Shown: positions 33,301 through 38,603 of the stretch, one piece after another
How positions within the stretch are numbered: position 1 is the stretch's first letter
How the letters are laid out: the number at the start of each line of letters is the position of its first letter
Source of the DNA: an uncultured Bacteroidales bacterium
GTDB lineage: Bacteria; Bacteroidota; Bacteroidia; Bacteroidales; Paludibacteraceae
Length of the DNA: 43,105 nt
Direction of reading: 5' to 3'
Assembly: GCA_934725535.1 (NCBI GenBank)
Contig: CAKVBV010000012.1
Location: 1-43,105 of the forward strand
The notes under the pieces: model-generated
Databases searched by the model: none
The model's input: only the letters and a program-made list of their open reading frames with translations
Told to the model about the DNA's origin: nothing
Made by a program: the position numbers and the translations under genes

Positions 33301-34780
33301 CCTCACACTCACCACCAAAGACCCCAACAAGCGTTCCGCCGGACAGGTAACCATGGATATGGCAGCATACCTCGGCACTATGATTCGCAAACTGCAAATC
33401 ACCTACCGCCAGACCAACTCCATGAGCGTCCCCGGCTTTGCTCCGCAAGCGGGCTTTATGGGGCAGACGCGCTACAACGACTTCTACGCACCGGGCTTTG
33501 ACTTTGCCTTTGGCGGCTTCACCGACGACTTTGTCGAGAAAGCCAAAGAGCGTGGCTGGCTCTCCGGCGACACCTCCGTCGTGCAACCCGCCACACGATC
33601 CCTCACCAACGACCTCGACATCAAACTTACCCTCGAACCCATCCCCGGCTTCAAGGTGCAACTCAACGGCAAACGCTATGCCGCACAATCCACGTCCATC
33701 ATCTACTCCTACGAGCAACTCCAGGAGAACATGACGGGCTCTTTCAACATCACCCAAGTCGCCATCGCCACTGCCTTCAACCGCATCGGCACCGCCGAGG
33801 ACAATTTCGCCTCGGCTACCTTCAACCGGTTCCTCACCAACCGCGACATCCTCACCTCGCGCGTGCAGGAGCAGTACGAACACCTCACCTACCCCGACGC
33901 CGGCTTCATACCTGCCGACCTGCGCGGCAAACCCTATAGCCGTCAATACGGTGCCGTCAGCAGCAGCACCGCCGATGTCCTTGTGCCTGCTTTCTTGGCA
34001 GCTTATACCGGTCGGGATGCCCAAAACATCAACCTCAACCCATTCCTTTCTATCCTCCGGATACTGCCCAACTGGTCGGTAACCTTCGACGGACTCGGAC
34101 GCCTCCCGTGGATGCGCGACCACTTCAAGTCGGTCAACCTCACACACGCCTACACCTGCAAATACGCCATCAGCAGTTACTCCACCTACTCCACATGGCT
34201 CCCCGCAGGCGACCTCAGCGATAAGCACATCGGCTTCGTACGCAATGTCGAGACCGATAACCCCATACCCTCATCGGCGTACGACATCTCCTCCGTCAAC
34301 CTCTCCGAAAACTTCTCGCCGCTCATCGGACTCAACCTCACCATGAAGAACTCCCTCTCCACCAAGTTCGAGTACCGCAAGCAACGCAATATCTCGCTGA
34401 ATGTCAACTCCGTACAAATCACCGAGGGGCATACCGACGAGTTCGTCATTGGCGCAGGCTACACCATCAAGGACCTCAGTTTCATCAGCAAAACCAAAAA
34501 TGGCGGACAGAAAAAGGTCAGCAACGACCTCAAACTGTCGCTCGACCTCAGTTACAAGGACATCAAGACCCTCCTCCGCAAGGTCGAAGAAGACCTCACG
34601 CAGGCAAGTTCCGGAAACAAAGTCTTTGCTATCAAGATTAGTGCCGACTATGTCCTCTCGCAGAAAATCAACCTCCAACTCTTCTACGACCACCAGGGCA
34701 CCACGCCGCTCATCTCCTCGTCCTACCCCGTCAAGGCGGACAACGTGGGCATCAACATCAAACTCATGCTCACCCGCTAA
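27317..34780 (+). CDS. sprA: Type IX secretion outer-membrane translocon SprA/Sov
   Basis: The 2487-residue protein has a signal peptide (MKQLFLFILVIIPLALWG) and matches SprA/Sov, the giant 36-strand beta-barrel pore of the type IX secretion system; Sov of Porphyromonas gingivalis is about 2500 residues. Supporting features are the repeated beta-strand pattern along the whole length, segments such as FDFDEKIQVNVTGKVGDK and LNMSYNTEASFDFDQQNIK near the N-terminus, and a C-terminal strand ending VGINIKLMLTR. It exports proteins carrying C-terminal sorting tails, such as the two surface proteins in this window. The start is a TTG at 27317, two bases after the ruvA stop; an ATG lies 22 codons later but would remove the signal peptide. 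Base use shifts from mixed to C-ending codons in roughly the last third. Confidence 0.92.
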   Translation: MKQLFLFILVIIPLALWGQEENMEQTADSAIMAPLQVRELGVNSYDDLTRTPSSMDLQDPDNVKTTVEYDAQTGYYVVHTRIGDVDIATPYLMSDDEYRVYSERQEMGKYWQQKIGEVEHDNERKFDITDMKFNIGPADKVFGPGGVQLKLQGSAELLFGFKHQYVDNPALTQRSRNNNIFDFDEKIQVNVTGKVGDKLNLNMSYNTEASFDFDQQNIKLNYQGKEDDIIQSIEAGNVSMNLNSNLIQGSSALFGIKTDLKFGKLKVQALISQQNSESQSVSSKGGAQTTNFEVAIDNYDENRHFFLSYYFRDNYEQAMEALPYVASGVTINRIEVWVTNKRGNYDQSRNIVALTDLGEYDPNHILNDAWSATGARTPYNKANSLYETLTQTYPQVRDIQQTSTILQGMGGMDSGEDYEKVESARLLSSSEYTLNAALGYISLRAALNQDEVLAVAYEYTYAGQVYQVGEFSTDGGESLKAPNALILKLLKGTNNAPVKKGKGTWDLMMKNVYSIGASQMSSEKFELYIQYRNDSVGTEMQYLMEGKCKGKQLLRVMNLDRLDSKNNPHPDGRFDYVEGYTALSNTGRIIFPVLEPFGSHLTQEIGDPAIAQKYVYQELYDSTLVSAQELSEKNKFTITGKYKGSAGNEIRLNAMNVPRGSVVVTAGGATLVENVDYTVDYTMGTVTIINQSILDAGTNVDVKLENQSLFSMQRKGLYGAHLEYEFNKDFTIGGTLMHLREKPLTTKVNTGSEPLANTIWGVNLNWKTDMQWLTLLIDKVPWIDATAPSSFLVNAEFAQLIPGHTRDVGKAGTAYIDDFEATKTNIDIHYPNYWKLASTPRDDRFPESTLSNNVDYNKNRALLAWYAVDPIFGHPQTNTPAHIKNDLDMMSDHRTRIVYQSEIYPTKTELPNSESRLSVLNLSFYPSERGPYNISADEIGSDGKLTNPKSRWGGMMRKLDNTDFEKANIEYIEFWMMDPFLTNSDAAFEGGDMYIDLGDVSEDILRDGKKSFEHGLPLSDDNIDALIDKTVWGRVPKTTSTTIAFSNEAGARAKQDVGLDGLSNEQELLHEFDGAHPYQDYVSALRSEVSQQVLTESENDPFSPLHDPAGDDYHYYRGQDFDDAETTILDRYKHYNGTEGNSPEMNDSDPYGTASTLQPDIEDINQDNTLSDNEKFYRYHISLRRKDMLRVGQQHIASIMETEVALKNGNKEKVKWYQFKIPLRGDTAMMQKVGNIRNFKSIRFARIYLTNFSEEAHIRMATLDLVRGEWRNYTKGLYQDPANNQYNIPNPYTGNGSMDVQAVNIEENSNRTPVNYVLPPGISRQTDPGQATLIEQNEQAMALRINYLAPKDARSVYKNVVYDMRQYKRLQMFVHAESMPDFDALQDKELACFIRLGSDLKNNYYEYEIPLDVTPPGIYDGNLATDQLRVWLEQNNFDFPLSALTDAKTARNRAKRAGNSGIGNTIPYEVYDPDNLNNKITVLGNPTLEDIQAIMIGVRNITDHEVNGEVWVNELRLSQYNEEGGVAAMANAALSISDIAQLNVAGRLETAGYGSIESNVLDRNMENNYQVSVSAALEAGRLFPEKAKLQIPLYVSYTNETQTPRYDPLDTDIKLSESLENYETKEEKDSIKQMANSIQESTSFSVSNMKLDIHSKKRNMFYDPANFSVSASYNRQNQHTPELERDQTTDHKGSFNYSYSFNPKPWEPFKEVKAVSKVKMLKEFNIYYLPQSWAFNTNMHRTFSHMKMRDFDTSTDPGSNNQMDLTFSKDFTWDRNFDFKYDLTKNIKFSFQTAMNSTIDEGYYTPEIIRDYAFTNDYYEAWKDTIQRSLATWGTPYTYQQLFSATWNVPFNRIPYLEAITANASYNATYNWNRTIQSTSSDATNLGNVISGTRAWQADGGINFETLYGKSKYWKQMTQRYNQRGRRGRAFKPKTYTETVSLKAGEPKEITHRLGSELLQVSATTADGKVVRVKVKPTSTTKATVTAQQDIDNLSLTLTTKDPNKRSAGQVTMDMAAYLGTMIRKLQITYRQTNSMSVPGFAPQAGFMGQTRYNDFYAPGFDFAFGGFTDDFVEKAKERGWLSGDTSVVQPATRSLTNDLDIKLTLEPIPGFKVQLNGKRYAAQSTSIIYSYEQLQENMTGSFNITQVAIATAFNRIGTAEDNFASATFNRFLTNRDILTSRVQEQYEHLTYPDAGFIPADLRGKPYSRQYGAVSSSTADVLVPAFLAAYTGRDAQNINLNPFLSILRILPNWSVTFDGLGRLPWMRDHFKSVNLTHAYTCKYAISSYSTYSTWLPAGDLSDKHIGFVRNVETDNPIPSSAYDISSVNLSENFSPLIGLNLTMKNSLSTKFEYRKQRNISLNVNSVQITEGHTDEFVIGAGYTIKDLSFISKTKNGGQKKVSNDLKLSLDLSYKDIKTLLRKVEEDLTQASSGNKVFAIKISADYVLSQKINLQLFYDHQGTTPLISSSYPVKADNVGINIKLMLTR

Positions 34781-34789
34781 TCATTGGGG

Positions 34790-34810
34790 GACGACGCGGC
34801 TCGCGTCGTC
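34790..34810 (+). repeat. P1 palindrome right after sprA
   Basis: Arms GACGACGCG/CGCGTCGTC around GCT, beginning 10 bp after the sprA stop codon with the usual GGGG lead. Position fits a role in ending or protecting the sprA mRNA. Confidence 0.9.
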
Positions 34811-34871
34811 ATGCGCCAACGGCGCACGATAACCGTTCAGTATAATCATTTTATGAACAATTTGTGGTAAT

Positions 34872-34890
34872 ACGGCGTAGCCGTCCGTCC
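34872..34890 (+). repeat. P2 palindrome before the NadR-like gene
   Basis: ACGGC-GTA-GCCGT followed by CCGTCC, ending 15 bp before the ATG at 34906. The hairpin would lie in the 5' leader close to the ribosome binding region. Confidence 0.85.
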
Positions 34891-34905
34891 AACACCCCGC
34901 ATACT

Positions 34906-35439
34906 ATGTACAAAGTCGGCATCATCGGTCCCGAATCCACGGGCAAGAGCACGCTTGCCAAATACCTTGCCAATCGCTACCATGGCATCTACGTACCCGA
35001 GTACGCACGCGAATATATGGAGGCATTGGCACCCTCCTACAACTACACCTACGACGATGTCCTCCGCATCGCCCACCACCAAGTGGAGCAACTCCGCACA
35101 TACACTCACAACGACAGTAACATAAGCAACGTAAACTACCTGAACGACAGCAACGAAAACAACGAAAACAACCTGACACCCCCCGTTGTTTTCTTCGACA
35201 CCGAACTGATTATCACCAAGGTATGGTTTCTCCACAAATACGGCACCTGTCCTGATTTCCTTGAGAACGCGCTCCACACCTGCCCTATGGATGTCTATCT
35301 CTTGTGCTATCCCGACCTCCCGTGGGTCTATGACCCTGTACGCGAGAACCCCGACCTGCGCCAATACCTCTACGACTGGTACGAACGCGAAATCCAATCC
35401 CTCAACATCCCCTACTACATCATCCGCCACAATCTATAG
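34906..35439 (+). CDS. NadR-like P-loop ATPase (ribosylnicotinamide kinase-like)
   Basis: The 177-residue protein begins MYKVGIIGPESTGKSTLAKY, a Walker A motif, followed by VPEYAREYMEAL, which is characteristic of the kinase domain of NadR-like proteins (AAA_28 family). FFDTELIITKVW is the Walker B-like strand with acidic residues. Such proteins phosphorylate nicotinamide riboside in NAD salvage, although many small relatives remain uncharacterised. Between about residues 66 and 91 there is a low-complexity N/S-rich stretch (HNDSNISNVNYLNDSNENNE) absent from the family; its DNA (35101-35175) has an 11-bp-like period with AACGACAG repeating after 33 bp. ATG 34906 is chosen because the conserved domain starts there; upstream residues come from the P2 repeat. 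Confidence 0.78.
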   Translation: MYKVGIIGPESTGKSTLAKYLANRYHGIYVPEYAREYMEALAPSYNYTYDDVLRIAHHQVEQLRTYTHNDSNISNVNYLNDSNENNENNLTPPVVFFDTELIITKVWFLHKYGTCPDFLENALHTCPMDVYLLCYPDLPWVYDPVRENPDLRQYLYDWYEREIQSLNIPYYIIRHNL

Positions 35440-35745
35440 AGACCATGCTCGGGAGACGACGCGGCAGAGCATAGGGGACAACGCGGCAGAGCATGGGAGA
35501 CGACGCGGCTCGCGTCGTCAATACTCACTGGGAACGCGGATGCCCTCACGAGGTCTCCGTAAGCCCGTGGACGAAACGGGGTGCTCTCTCGTCCGCGGGC
35601 AGTTTGGTACAAACTGTCTGACAATGCTACGAATATGGGGACGACGCGTCCCGCGTCGTCAATAAAAGCCCTCCCCCTATGAAGGAGGAGTTGGAGGGGG
35701 TTCTTGAGGGGTTTGGGGAGGTCCCAGAATTCCTCGGGTCAACTC
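35440..35745. repeat. Repeat nest between the NadR-like gene and a DUF6452 gene
   Basis: No gene is seen here. Contents in order: two partial P1 units (35455-35468, 35476-35489) spaced about 22 bp apart with AGCAT linkers, a full P1 (35499-35519), a long hairpin CCCGTGGACGA/TCGTCCGCGGG (35564-35599), a palindrome CAGTTTG-GTA-CAAACTG (35600-35616), a P1 with centre TCC (35640-35660) and a P3-type palindrome CCCTCCCCC...GGAGGGGG (35669-35700). At least four repeat types lie within 250 bp. Confidence 0.8.
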
Positions 35746-35844
35746 TATGATATTAGTATGATATTAGTATGTGATTAGTATGTGATTAGTATGTGATTAG
35801 TATGTGATTAGCGAGTGGATAACGAGAGGATAGCGAGTCTATTT
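35746..35844. repeat. Nine in-phase 11-bp units before a promoter
   Basis: Units start every 11 bp from 35746: TATGATATTAG twice, TATGTGATTAG four times, then CGAGTGGATAA, CGAGAGGATAG and CGAGTCTATTT. The last units are related to arrays at 13150 and 26494. The array runs directly into the -33 element at 35842. Confidence 0.9.
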
Positions 35845-35873
35845 GCGGATGTGAACAAAAGTCATTACTTTTG
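35842..35873 (+). promoter_or_regulatory. Promoter of the DUF6452-DUF6048 operon
   Basis: TTTG at 35842-35845, 20 bp, then TACTTTTG at 35866-35873. The GTG start follows 21 bp later. The last 11-bp repeat unit overlaps the -33 element. Confidence 0.7.
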
Positions 35874-35894
35874 TAGAGTAAACAACAACGGAAC

Positions 35895-36419
35895 GTGTCA
35901 GATAAACTAACAAACAATATCCCCAACCACATTGAGAGGTTCCTCAACCAATGTGTAGGTGTATGCGCACTCGTCTTATGCCTATGCACGGCGTGTGAAC
36001 CGGACACCGCCTGCCAAAACCGCGAGATGGAGACACACGCTGTCATCATACTCTCTGCCGATTCCACAGACCTCAGCGGCACACTCCACACCTATGACGC
36101 ATGGGATAGCCTCCACATACAAGGCATTGGCGCAAACACGGTGCTATACAGCCCCACCCCCCTCAAGCAGATTGCGCTCTCCCTGCGCCAGGACACCTCC
36201 GAGACAGCCTATCTCTTGCTCTACCATGGGCGACTTGATACCCTTATCATCACCCATACACCGCGAACCCAATACGTCAGTCTTGCGTGCGGATGTGCTG
36301 TCTATCACACCATTACGGGCGCACGTTCCACCGACCCGCGCGTGGACAGCGTATCTGTTATCAACGCCTCTGTCGAAACCACTGCGCAAGAAAACCTCAG
36401 AATCTACCTGCACGAGTGA
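35895..36419 (+). CDS. DUF6452 family lipoprotein
   Basis: The 174-residue protein begins at a GTG; there is no ATG in frame before the lipobox-like region (VGVCALVLCLCTAC), which gives a signal peptide II and a lipid-anchored cysteine near residue 34. The remainder (about 40-174) is a beta-rich domain of the DUF6452 type that I recognise mainly by its pairing with a DUF6048 gene, a conserved Bacteroidales arrangement. The stop overlaps the next start (GTGA). The function is unknown; an outer-membrane associated role is likely. Its promoter is at 35842-35873. Confidence 0.72.
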   Translation: MSDKLTNNIPNHIERFLNQCVGVCALVLCLCTACEPDTACQNREMETHAVIILSADSTDLSGTLHTYDAWDSLHIQGIGANTVLYSPTPLKQIALSLRQDTSETAYLLLYHGRLDTLIITHTPRTQYVSLACGCAVYHTITGARSTDPRVDSVSVINASVETTAQENLRIYLHE

Positions 36420-37066
36420 AACGGATACAACTCCTCATACTGACCCTTTTCAGTCTCTTTTCGACCGCCGTTAGTGCACGTGAGTATGCCGACACGGCTG
36501 TCTATCAAGGTCTTAGCCTCAAGTTGGACTTGGCAATGCCCGTCATGGAGGCGGCACGCTCAGGGGGAAAAATACAGGACTACGAACTCGCTATCAACGT
36601 GCGCCTTGCCCGTAGGTGGTACCCTACGATGGAACTCGGCTACGCTCTCGCAGACTGCACCGCCGATGGCGGACACCATACAGGACAAGGAGGCTTCGGA
36701 CGCATAGGCTTGGACATCAGTACACTGAAGAAAGGCGTGTCCGAAAACTGCCTTATGGTGGGTTTCCGCGTAGGCACAGTCTATCAAGACTACCAACTCA
36801 CCGATGTCGTGCAAAAGGTGGACTACTGGCAAGCCCCTATCCTCTCCTACCTCAACCAAAACCATTGGGACGCGTGGGGCGAGATTGTCGCAGGCTGTCA
36901 GGTACAGATAGCCAAAGGATTTCAAATGGGCTGGTATGTCCGCCTGAAAGTGCTCTTCACCCGTACCGCCAAGGACGGCGGTCCCCTGCCCTACTATATG
37001 CCCGGCTTCGGCTTCCGCGATGACACCAATTGGGGCATCAACTACTACCTCGGCTGGAAATTCTAA
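36416..37066 (+). CDS. DUF6048 family outer-membrane protein
   Basis: The 216-residue protein begins at a GTG (36416) overlapping the previous stop by four bases. It has a signal peptide (MKRIQLLILTLFSLFSTAVSA) and a series of short amphipathic strands with a terminal aromatic residue (GINYYLGWKF), the pattern of a small outer-membrane beta-barrel. DUF6048 and DUF6452 genes are paired in many Bacteroidales and probably form one complex of unknown function. The start codon is chosen for coupling and for the signal peptide; frames reading further upstream overlap the DUF6452 gene. Confidence 0.75.
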   Translation: MKRIQLLILTLFSLFSTAVSAREYADTAVYQGLSLKLDLAMPVMEAARSGGKIQDYELAINVRLARRWYPTMELGYALADCTADGGHHTGQGGFGRIGLDISTLKKGVSENCLMVGFRVGTVYQDYQLTDVVQKVDYWQAPILSYLNQNHWDAWGEIVAGCQVQIAKGFQMGWYVRLKVLFTRTAKDGGPLPYYMPGFGFRDDTNWGINYYLGWKF

Positions 37067-37073
37067 CATAGGA

Positions 37074-37094
37074 GACGATGCGGATCGCGTCGTT
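37074..37094 (+). repeat. Diverged P1 palindrome after the DUF6048 gene
   Basis: GACGATGCG and CGCGTCGTT around GAT, 8 bp after the stop codon with a GGA lead. Arm differences show decay while the layout remains. Confidence 0.75.
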
Positions 37095-37160
37095 AAAATT
37101 ATATTGTTGGTAGTTGTTTACCCAATGGCATCAAATATCATGTTATCACCATAGTTAGCA

Positions 37161-37193
37161 TTTGCACATCTCACAAAAAATCCGTAACTTTGC
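37161..37193 (+). promoter_or_regulatory. Promoter of the nitroreductase gene
   Basis: TTTG at 37161-37164, 20 bp, then TAACTTTGC at 37185-37193. The start codon follows 20 bp later. Both elements match the consensus exactly. Confidence 0.87.
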
Positions 37194-37212
37194 AAACCCA
37201 AATGATACGACA

Positions 37213-37833
37213 ATGAAAAAGTTATTGCTAATGGCACTTATGGGCGGAATGTTCATCAGTTGCACCCAAAACACCGACAAGACTATGCAAACCGAAACCA
37301 CCAACACGCAGCAGGAGACAGTCCTCAACGCTATCCAAACGCGTGCCTCTATCCGTCAATTCACGGGAGAAAAGATTACTAATGAGCAGATTAACACCCT
37401 CCTTCGCTGTGCGATGTCTGCTCCGTCAGCAATGAACAAGCAGCCTTGGGCATTCGTTGTAGTAACAGATGATGCCTTGCTCAGCAAGATGGGCGAAGCC
37501 TTTCCCTTTAGCCGTTGCGGCAATGGCGCAGCCTGTGCCTTTGTGATGTGCGGCGACCTCAACAAGGCTCTCCCGGGAGAAGGACAAGGGTTCTGGATAA
37601 ATGACGTATCGGCTGCCACCGAAAACCTGCTCCTTGCCGCACACGCTATGGGTCTTGGCGCAGTCTGGACGGGGGTCTATCCCAGTTCCGAGCGCACCCC
37701 TGAGGTACAAGCCATGCTGGGGCTGCCCGAACATATCATTCCGATGTGCATTGTTCCCGTGGGCGTTCCCAATGAGAAAACGGCTGTAAAAAACAAGTTC
37801 AAGGAAGAGAACATCCACTACAACCGCTGGTAA
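37213..37833 (+). CDS. Nitroreductase-family lipoprotein
   Basis: The 206-residue protein has a lipoprotein signal peptide (MKKLLLMALMGGMFISC) with the lipidated cysteine at about residue 17. The rest is a flavin-dependent nitroreductase: RASIRQFTGEKI carries the FMN phosphate-binding R-S-x-R pattern, SAPSAMNKQPWAFVV is the second FMN motif, and GLGAVWTGVYP and PMCIVPVGVP complete the family core. It probably reduces quinones, flavins or nitro compounds with NAD(P)H. A lipid anchor is unusual for an enzyme needing cytosolic NAD(P)H, though such proteins are known in Bacteroidales. Its own promoter is at 37161-37193, and it ends 8 bp before prmA. Confidence 0.85.
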   Translation: MKKLLLMALMGGMFISCTQNTDKTMQTETTNTQQETVLNAIQTRASIRQFTGEKITNEQINTLLRCAMSAPSAMNKQPWAFVVVTDDALLSKMGEAFPFSRCGNGAACAFVMCGDLNKALPGEGQGFWINDVSAATENLLLAAHAMGLGAVWTGVYPSSERTPEVQAMLGLPEHIIPMCIVPVGVPNEKTAVKNKFKEENIHYNRW

Positions 37834-37841
37834 CCGCCACC

Positions 37842-38603
37842 ATGCAGTATTCCGTAGCGCACCTCGCGTATTCCTTTGCCGAACCATGGCAACAGGACCT
37901 CTTTGAGCAGGCGTTATGTGACGCGGGCTTTGACGCTTTCGATGGCGACAATGCCTATATCCCGACCGCCCTCCTCCGTGCCCGTCGCGCGGAGGTGGAG
38001 GCATTGATTCTGGGTACCGAAGGCGTCCGACTCCTATCCTTTGAGGACTGCCCCGAGGAGGACTGGAACGCCACATGGGAAGCCGGACACGAGGTAGAGC
38101 AACTGCCTATGGATGTACGTATTACGCCTCATTGTGCCTTTGGCGCAGGGCACCACGAGACCACCTCTATGATGGTCGATGCCATGGTGGAGAACAAAGG
38201 TCGTTTCGCGCGTGTCTTGGACATGGGTTGCGGCACGGGTGTGCTGGGCATCATGGCAGCCAAGTGCGGGGCAACGCACGTGACAGCGGTGGATATTGAC
38301 GAACAAAGTGTACGCAATGCGCAGGAAAACGCTGCGCAAAACGATGTCTGTATGGACATCCGCCAAGGCGACACGCCACCCGCAGGCGAATATGACCTGA
38401 TTCTTGCGAACATTCACCGCAATATATTGCTATCCCAACTGCCCGCCTATGCCCGCTATACCGCGAAGCATGGCGAAATATGGCTCAGTGGTTTCTACGA
38501 GACTGACGTACCGATACTGACAAATGCCGCCGCGCAAGTGGGACTGACACCCATCGCTACCCGTAAGCGTGGCGAATGGAGAATGATACAACTGCGAAAA
38601 TGA
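37842..38603 (+). CDS. prmA: Ribosomal protein L11 methyltransferase PrmA
   Basis: The 253-residue protein has an N-terminal substrate-recognition part (about 1-100) and an S-adenosylmethionine domain: FGAGHHETTSMM, then motif I VLDMGCGTGVLGIMA (about 125-140) and a DLILANIHRNIL segment like the catalytic NPPY/NI motif of L11 methyltransferases. It trimethylates lysines and the amino terminus of ribosomal protein L11. The stop overlaps the mnmE ATG by four bases (ATGA). It starts 8 bp after the nitroreductase stop, so all three genes may share a transcript. Length is slightly short of the usual 270-295 residues, mainly in the N-terminal part. Confidence 0.88.
   Translation: MQYSVAHLAYSFAEPWQQDLFEQALCDAGFDAFDGDNAYIPTALLRARRAEVEALILGTEGVRLLSFEDCPEEDWNATWEAGHEVEQLPMDVRITPHCAFGAGHHETTSMMVDAMVENKGRFARVLDMGCGTGVLGIMAAKCGATHVTAVDIDEQSVRNAQENAAQNDVCMDIRQGDTPPAGEYDLILANIHRNILLSQLPAYARYTAKHGEIWLSGFYETDVPILTNAAAQVGLTPIATRKRGEWRMIQLRK

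Noticed and set aside
35746..35844. Possible CRISPR array because of regular repeats
   Set aside because: Units are 11 bp with no spacers, and no cas genes are present.
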